From NCBI RefSeq assembly GCF_018320785.1, contig NC_054867.1, positions 32,119,855-32,183,854 on the forward strand: DNA of 64,000 bases. Direction: 5' to 3'. The notes under the pieces are model-generated. The model saw only the letters and a program-made list of their open reading frames with translations. It had not been told where the DNA came from and did no database searches. The stretch's first letter is position 1. Each line of letters begins with the position of its first letter. Source of the stretch: Cheilinus undulatus (taxonomy: Eukaryota; Chordata; Actinopteri; Labriformes; Labridae). Below, in pieces: positions 58,201 through 64,000 of this stretch. The position numbers and the translations under genes were made by a program.

Positions 58201-61200
58201 TTCTGTCACCAAAGATCTATTGTTAGCTAGGCTTATTTACAGTCTGACTAACACCTTTCGTCATAGTTTGTCAGCAGAATTAACATGGATCTAAAATAGG
58301 TTTGAGACAACGTTTTCAATAAGGCAGCCACGGTGGATGGACTTCCAAAAGCCCCCTTCAGTAACCTAATGGCTTCAAGTAGGTGGTGGATCCTGAGGCT
58401 AGAGTTAAGAAGGACAGATATAGAATTTTTCTTCTTAAAAGGTTGGAATAGTGAGAAAAAAACACTTCAAAGAGAGCTATGAAAAATTAAGACAATTAAT
58501 TAAAAATCATAAATGTATTTAAAATGTTAAAGGTGTTCCAAAGTTTCCAAAACCTCCAAATACTTCTGTCTGAATTTGAAGAACGTTTTTGTCAAAAGCA
58601 TATCAGATTAATTGAAATGAACTAAATTTAAAGAATCACAGAGAAGCAAATTAGATATAAAGTACTAAGTGATGATACAGTTGAGATACTTCTTATTAAT
58701 CTTAGCTGAGTGATCCATTTTATGTGTCTTGTACTAATAAAACAGAGATGCTGTAAGTAGTGTTGTAAAGTCAAGCTTTACTGTTTTTTCTATAGTCATT
58801 ATTTGTCTTTTTCTTTTTTTATTTCTATGACTCCTACTTGTTTTTCGTTATGTTCTGCCTCTCTCCTCCCACACCTCCTGAAGCACCACACACTAAGTTA
58901 GGCAGAGCCTGTAATTTTGTCCTCTGCTTTTGTGTCGTGCAATGATTAAATAAATGTTTACAACCCAACAGATGGAGCTACTCAAGTTTGAAGGAGAGAT
59001 GCTCACAGACGATGGCGGCATTTTGAGAAGAATAAAAGTCAAAGGAGACGGGTACACTAATCCCAATGACGGGGCCAGTGTTGAAGGTAAAGTACCTTTT
59101 TTTCCAATAATGCAACAGAGAAATTAAAAGGTAAGATTAAATGTCTATTTGTGCGATTATTTGTATTGCAGTGCACCTGGAGGGAAGCTGCAGTGGTCGC
59201 TTGTTTGAGTGCAGAGATGTCAGCTTTATTGTGGGTGAGGCTGAAGATAAAGGTGTTCCTCTCGGCGTGGACCGAGCCATGGACAAGATGCAGAAAGGAG
59301 AATGCTGCATACTTTACTTAGGACCAAAGTAAGTCACTGGAAAAATCCTCAAAAGTTGTTCTTGATTCTTCCTCTGCTCTGTTACTGCAGGTACAGCGAG
59401 TAAGCGGTCGTTATGAGGGATTGCCTTGTGTTTACTTTGATTAAATGTTCATGCTGTGTTCTCCAGGGGCCTTTTATTACAGCAGTTCAGTCAAATTATA
59501 TCCTCAAGAACTTTCTGAGTTAATGGGTAGGTGAAGTAGGATTTCTGTCAGATGATGATTTATTTCTCTGCTGTTTTAAAAGTTTTAAAAGTCTTTCTTG
59601 ATTTCAACTTCCCTGGTAACAAAATAAAATTATAATATAATATGACACAATAATGGTGTAATACAGTACTATTATTACAGTACAGTGCTGTTAAAATAGG
59701 TACATATGCAGTACTTTGCAGTAGTAGTGTCTTAAGTTTAGTTACAGAAGCATCATCCATCTTTTACATACAGAAACTCATAAAGGGTCATGTTAGTCTG
59801 GGTCTGCAACACCTGTCCAAATAGCCACACATCTAAAAAAAAAATCATTAATTTAGATAACATTTCCGTCAAGTTTAATCCTAAAATACTAAATTAATCT
59901 GTTGTTCTTAAACCTAAATAAATCAGCAAATTGAGGACAAAATACAGAAAAAAAGAAATGAAGTGCAGCCCAAACCACATCACACAATCCCACTGAATAT
60001 ACAAGATATGTATAACATAAATAAATGGTGAGCGTGAATACAGAGGGATTATAAAAATAAAACAACACAATGTACTGCCCAAACCACCTCATATCTTTCC
60101 TGTAACTCAGCCCACACTAACCCTCCCCATCGTCTCCTTGGGCCACAGCAAAGTACACACAGTTCAAATCACACTTATATTTCATACTGAGCTAATGCAG
60201 ATTCTGGATAACTGGCAACGAAACAGCACAGGAATGTAAAATTGAAGACTCTACTATACTACTATGTACACAGTTTTTATCTTGATAGTATCAATATTCA
60301 ACTCAACATCCTTTATGTATTTCTCTGATATATTTTCCTCTTAAAGCTCCTGTAAGGGGTTTTTGTTGTATTAATTTTGGCGCCCCCTGTGGACAAAGTA
60401 GCGAGTCTTATTGTTGTTTATTTTTCTGATGAAAAATTGCTTCCTTCAATTTTCAATTTCAGTTTGCTTTATTGGCATGAACAGATCAGTTACTGCCAAA
60501 GCAGTGTGAAAAAAAATGCATTAAATAATTACACGTAATAAAATTTGCATATTGAATAATTCCAGAAATAATCAGTGTAATAAATCTGATTATGAGATAA
60601 AACAATAAGACTAAAAGATAATAGAAATAAAAATAAAAAATAAAAAATAAATTATTAGTTTACTCCCCACTATTATTATCATGTATTATTATTGTTGTTG
60701 TTGTTGTGTTTATTATTATTATATTATTATTATTATTATAATAGGAAATAGATATTACTACTTTCTTTTAACAGTCAAAATGAGTGCACATGGTGAATAT
60801 TTGCTGTAGAGAATGTTTAAAATGAATGAATGAATGAATTTCTGGAGAAACTGCCTGATCTAACTCTTACCCCCAGGCAGATTTTTAGAAGAAGACATAA
60901 ATATTATTGATTTCTGAGAGTACATGACTTTAAGGTAGAATTACAACAACAGTTTCATCTGAAAATGTCAGAGGTGGAAGAAGTACAAGACAATTGTACT
61001 CAAGTAAAAATAAAGTTACTTTGGTTAAAATCCACTTAAGCAGGAGTAACATTACTGGTCTATAAATCAAATTAAAAAATTAATTGATTATTCAAATTTT
61101 ACTCAACCAAAAGGCTTGCACAGCACATATGATCTTTGCCTTATGTGCAATAACAAAAGGACAATATGATCCTTCAATCAAGTTGGCTATTATGAGGTGT

Positions 61201-63168
61201 GACAGGTGTGTGAGGTGTGTCTGTTAGCATTCAAATTACACACTGGCTTTCGCCGGAGCCCCATTTTCCTATGTGCACCACGGCACATACATAGATAAGT
61301 GCAGGGCGGTCAACATCACTGTTAAGAGTCATTCTGCCACATCTGGAGCAGAGAGTTAATGCTGTCAGTAACCTGCAGTTTATACACAATAACAACAGCT
61401 TTATTATTAATCAGAGAAAATCAGAGCAAAACATATATATATATATATATAAACAGACTGTCAAAGAAAACGAGTTATACCCACAAAATCCTTGGGAAAA
61501 AACACTATCCCACTGATAAATTCAGGTGTCTGCATAACTTTTGGCCTTATTTCAGTGCAGCGCTACCAGGCATGAATGACCACAGCAGAGTTTTGTGGGT
61601 TTGTGTGGACAGATGGTCAAAATCTTTAACCTGTTATGTAATGAACAAGTAATAAACATTAAGAAAGCTGTACGATTGGTTTTATATTTCACAAAACTTA
61701 ATGTACATAAAAGTAACTCCCCTTAAGTCCCCATGTATTTCAAACTATGGGTGTGACTTGAACTAAAGTAAAACGTAACAGCTGTTTTAGGATAAAATGT
61801 GGAATCACTCTCTCTTTTTGTGCTGTTGACAGTCATGTGTTTTCAAAGCTCTCCAGTGCTGTGTTGTTGATGAAAGCTTGGACTTTGTTGTTTTGGCTTC
61901 AGTAATGCATTTGTACGGTATGATATTTCCTCTGAAATATAATTACCTGTTTTAAAAACCTCTCAAAAAGTACAAGTACACAAAGGAGCTACTCAGTTAC
62001 AATAATTTAAGAAATGTAATTTGTTACTTTCAGCCTCTGGAAAATGTTAACCCTTTGTCATGTTTTGGCCTTTTTTATGTCATTCTCTCTGAAAATGGAG
62101 AGTTTTTGACAATAGCAGGTGCTTGTTAGGTGTACTGAAACCAGTTTTGTTGCTCATTTCCAGCTGACCTTTACTTCAGATCACTTTACACTCTTGGTAG
62201 TTTAGGGTCCCTTGGAGTAATGGTTAGGATGAATTACATGTGCACATGTTGTGTCATTGTAAGGTCACACCATCAACTCTTGGCTTGACATGCATACAGC
62301 AATGTTTTAAGCTGTTTTTGCAGATCTTTGCCAATGGCAGTTCTTATCAAAACACCAAACCCAGAACTTTTTTGGGGGGAAAACATGTGGAAAATATTCA
62401 ATTCTTTGATTCAGATTCAGATTCAGATTCATATTCAGACAACTTTATTTATCCCAAAGGGCAATTCAGTTTTTGCAGTCTACCCAGACCATACATACAA
62501 TCACAAACAGCAAACAGAGACAATGATAAATAAAAGTCAGTACATACAGAGATGCTCATTGACACATTGACCCGCATATGACCCTTTAAGTATCGACACA
62601 CTCAGGGTCAGGCAGATTATGTGGATTGTTGCTGTGTGAACATAGCCTTATTTTCAGTCGAGTCTATAACCTGGTAAATACAAGATACTGAGTCATCTAG
62701 CTACCCCTAAACCCAATACACTGACTGAAAAATATTGTTTTATTATTTAGCAAAACTACAGCACTTATCAATCTCAGAAACAAATTCTGTTTGTATTAAA
62801 ACCATTACAGCTCAGATTTTCCATAAACACCAAAAGGGGATGTATTAAAACCAGCTGTATTGTTCTGGAGTCCTGCGATTGACTGGCGACTAGTCCAGGG
62901 TGGACCACGCCTCTAGCCCAAAGACAGCTGGGATAGGCTCCAGCCCCTCGTGACCCCGAAAGGGATAAGCAGTGTAGAAAAATGGATGTAATGGAATCTG
63001 GCTTATCTCATGTAAAATTAAGGACTTGTTTATATCTAAAAGAGGCATTTCACCTGTAACAGGTATCAAAATTAGCTATGGACATTAAATTCCTGTTTTG
63101 TCCCCATTTAGCTGGTCAACATGAGCAATCTGAGTGTTTGAAAATGAAGGGTTAACTGTAATTTCTTC

Positions 63169-63202
<34 letters not shown>

Positions 63203-63947
63203 TCTCCTGAAAAATCTAGTCATCCAACTAATTCCCTAAAATCTTTGGGGTTCTTTTCGTACAGGTACGGCTTTGGAAGCGAAGGTAAACCCGAGTACAA
63301 AATTGGCCCCGACAAAGAAATCGTATACGAAGTTACACTCAAAGACTTTAAAAGGGTGAGCCCTGCTTTCTGCTTTTTTATGCTGAATGAAATAAACATT
63401 CAGATTCCACATAACATTAGACACGATGTGGTTAAAGTGTGGCTTTGCTTCACTTTCCCATGAAGACAAACATATCCAAGCACACTCTGAGCAAAGTTCA
63501 AGATGTCCTTCACACTTATAGAGAAATACAGCTGACTACCTAAAACATAACAACCATTGTACTCCTACTTTCTGTGACGTTGTTTGTGTTTTCACAAGGC
63601 GAAAGAATCCTGGGAAATGGACTTGAATGAAAAGCTGAGTTTGGCTTCTGAAGTCAAGCATAAAGGGAATCATTATTTTAAGGTTTGTTTTCAGCCCTTC
63701 AGTTTGATTTTTTCTTCTCTTTGGTACATGTTTATTGAGTGGTGTTTTCCTGCTTTATTAGGCCGGGCGGTATCAGCAGGCTGTTGTCCAGTACCAGCGC
63801 ATAGTTTCCTGGCTGGAAATGGAGTGTGGTACAGGGATAGAGCAGCAGAAGAGGATACAGGACTTTCTCTTGACATCACACCTCAATCTAGCGCTGTGTT
63901 TCCTGAGGGTAAAAGAGTTCTCACAAGTGGTGGAGAACTGCAACAAG
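49187..63947 (+). CDS. fkbp5: FKBP51 peptidyl-prolyl isomerase and Hsp90 co-chaperone, 3' end outside window
   Basis: Immunophilin that binds Hsp90 through its TPR domain and modulates steroid receptors. Coding exons: 49187-49291, 49466-49610, 55694-55836, 58972-59086, 59172-59328, 63265-63355, 63599-63682, 63762-63947; all junctions are GT/AG and in phase. The protein starts [14 protein letters not shown]1 has the active-site series Y, F-D, F, V-L, W, Y of functional FKBPs (VHYTGK, KKFD, AWDVGV, EYAYG). FK2 follows, then [12 protein letters not shown] and the first TPR helices. The MTTD start, intron layout and WEMD linker favour FKBP5 over its sister FKBP4, though one loop is FKBP4-like (see findings). 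The last TPR repeats and C-terminus lie beyond the window. Confidence 0.93.
49466..49610 (+). CDS. fkbp5: fkbp5 FK1 exon A
   Basis: Acceptor gtgtgcag, donor GCAAAG|gtgggt. Encodes the first strands of the catalytic FKBP domain, with [18 protein letters not shown] and the pocket Phe in FCFNVGKG. Confidence 0.95.
49882..51753. mobile_element. Element with CACTGTAAA ends and internal inverted arms
   Basis: Starts CACTGTAAACCCC and ends GGTTTTACAGTG. Segments 50690-50940 and 51240-51520 are inverted relatives of each other and of the copies at 35.5 and 39.9 kb. No coding frame and no clear target duplication. It may be one foldback element or two abutting ones. Confidence 0.5.
51760..52235 (+). 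mobile_element. TAACCTT-ended transposon copy with short intact frame
   Basis: Second copy of the element at 30565-31425, without the nested insert. An intact 49-codon frame at 51946-52095 reads [14 protein letters not shown] ... [14 protein letters not shown] ... SRVLTCL. The EEQRTAV..FL pattern recalls motif 0 of RecQ-type helicases (weak). Confidence 0.55.
55694..55836 (+). CDS. fkbp5: fkbp5 FK1 exon B
   Basis: Acceptor tgctcacag, donor TTTGAG|gtaggc. Encodes [10 protein letters not shown], forming the floor of the ligand pocket with its Trp, then [17 protein letters not shown], including the loop that touches steroid receptors. Confidence 0.95.
57070..57180 (+). repeat. 3' fragment of the TAACCTT-ended transposon
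   Basis: TGTTGCTCTGATTGGCCCAT followed by GATGTGACA and GTTCATCCAGTCA, matching 31271-31325. Confidence 0.55.
57664..57775 (+). repeat. 5' fragment of the TAACCTT-ended transposon
   Basis: AACCTTGCAAAGCAGATGGG then ACTGGCAAATCCGTCTTG and CCTGAACCGTTTGGG, matching 30566-30650. Confidence 0.6.
58972..59086 (+). CDS. fkbp5: fkbp5 FK1-FK2 linker exon
   Basis: Acceptor caacccaacag, donor GTTGAAG|gtaaag. Reads [18 protein letters not shown], closing FK1 and forming the hinge, then the first FK2 strand. Confidence 0.93.
59172..59328 (+). CDS. fkbp5: fkbp5 FK2 exon A
   Basis: Acceptor tgtattgcag, donor GGACCAAA|gtaagt. Reads [18 protein letters not shown] through [11 protein letters not shown]2 lacks isomerase activity in the family. 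Confidence 0.93.
60449..60545 (+). repeat. Retroelement tail fragment
   Basis: TTCAATTTTCAATTTCAG followed by TTGCTTTATTGGCATGAACA and TGCCAAAGCAGTG, a combination common in fish retroelement ends. Confidence 0.45.
60620..60745. repeat. AAAAAT and TTATTG/TTG simple repeats
   Basis: A run of AAATAAAAAATAAAAAATAA is followed by interrupted ATT and TTG triplet repeats. Confidence 0.8.
60961..62047. mobile_element. hAT-like non-autonomous element with perfect 8-bp target duplication
   Basis: GAAAATGT at 60961-60968 and again at 62040-62047 flank ends CAGAGGTGGAAGAAGTAC and TTACTTTCAGCCTCTG. CAGAGG ends with an 8-bp duplication mark the hAT superfamily. The 1,071-base interior has only short frames and an (AT)n run at 61433-61450. 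Confidence 0.8.
62403..62560 (+). repeat. GATTCA simple repeat and retroelement tail
   Basis: Three to four GATTCA units lead into CAACTTTATTTATCCCAAAG, a frequent fish retroelement end. Confidence 0.55.
62871..62995 (-). repeat. Inverted fragment of the ATCC-ended retroelement
   Basis: GACTGGCGACTAGTCCAGGG, AGCTGGGATAGGCTCCAGCC and AAAATGGATGTA are the reverse-strand counterpart of the family at 36680-37040. Confidence 0.65.
63265..63355 (+). CDS. fkbp5: fkbp5 FK2 exon B
   Basis: Acceptor ttcgtacag, donor AAAAGG|gtgagc. Reads [16 protein letters not shown] through VTLKDFKR, the end of FK2. A T run of about 30 lies upstream at 63168-63197. Confidence 0.93.
63599..63682 (+). CDS. fkbp5: fkbp5 TPR exon A
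   Basis: Acceptor ttcacaag, donor TTTAAG|gtttgt. Reads [20 protein letters not shown] then HKGNHYFK, the first TPR helix, with the Lys of the Hsp90 carboxylate clamp. Confidence 0.93.
63762..63947 (+). CDS. fkbp5: fkbp5 TPR exon B, last visible
   Basis: Acceptor gctttattag, donor AACAAG|gtgagg. Reads [20 protein letters not shown] through [14 protein letters not shown]; the clamp Asn (HLNLAL) is present. The next exon is outside the window. Confidence 0.93.
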
Positions 63948-64000
63948 GTGAGGATAAAGCTTAGAAAACATTTTCTTTCACTTGGTTGTCTCTGCTGACT

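Larger units (their letters stand above)
55837..58971 (+). other. fkbp5 intron with repeat fragments
   Basis: Contains the two transposon fragments above, a T run at 56684-56710 and a weaker steroid-element candidate at 56324-56338 (GACACAGTGTGTTCT, one perfect half-site). Nothing else recognised. Confidence 0.5.
59329..63264 (+). other. fkbp5 intron rich in transposon tails
   Basis: Contains retroelement tails, simple repeats and the hAT-like element listed separately; no additional exon is required by phase. Confidence 0.55.

Noticed and set aside
1-64000. CRISPR arrays, bacterial operons, tRNA or rRNA genes
   Set aside because: No short direct repeats with unique spacers, no bacterial gene arrangement and no cloverleaf or rRNA signature were seen by reading; the window is eukaryotic.

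Overview
The window is vertebrate nuclear DNA, almost certainly from a teleost fish: AT-rich, intron-containing genes with GT/AG junctions, and many fish-type transposons (Tc1, hAT-like, piggyBac-like, L2-like LINE tails). No bacterial or viral gene organisation is seen. Three protein genes can be read exon by exon.

Left part (1-20.8 kb, minus strand): a very large rab44-like gene that runs off the left edge. A non-coding first exon (ends 20585) is followed by a single ~12-kb coding exon (8275-20308), two short linker exons and three exons of a Rab GTPase domain (P-loop exon 3697-3831, WDTAGQER exon 3542-3623, next exon 81-195). The giant exon holds six nearly identical 1,221-bp tandem repeats (10106-17430) and twelve copies of a short basic box, RRKLGSSRR-like. 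Six 1-bp indels break the frame as given. They cancel to a net loss of 2 bases, and those clustered in copy 3 look like assembly consensus errors rather than true mutations.

Middle (20.9-28.1 kb, minus strand): a complete srsf3 gene (splicing factor SRp20), with a candidate for the family's autoregulatory premature-stop cassette exon at 22645-23135 and an unusual start codon placed 7 bases before an intron. It lies about 0.2 kb upstream of rab44 in the same orientation. From memory, mammalian SRSF3 and RAB44 are also neighbours in this order, which supports the rab44 call. From 28.2 to 41.8 kb there is no recognisable gene: the stretch holds transposon remnants, an AGCT-rich repeat and a few weak exon-like pieces.

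Right part (41.8 kb to the end, plus strand): fkbp5 (FKBP51), the steroid-receptor co-chaperone, with a promoter and 5'UTR exon at about 41.8-42.5 kb and eight coding exons from 49187 to 63947 covering FK1, FK2 and the start of the TPR domain; the 3' end lies outside the window. Two glucocorticoid-response-element-like palindromes lie just upstream of a TATA-like box and a third lies in intron 1, which fits the known hormone induction of this gene. The introns hold a clean hAT-like element with an 8-bp target duplication, a Tc1 remnant and other repeats.
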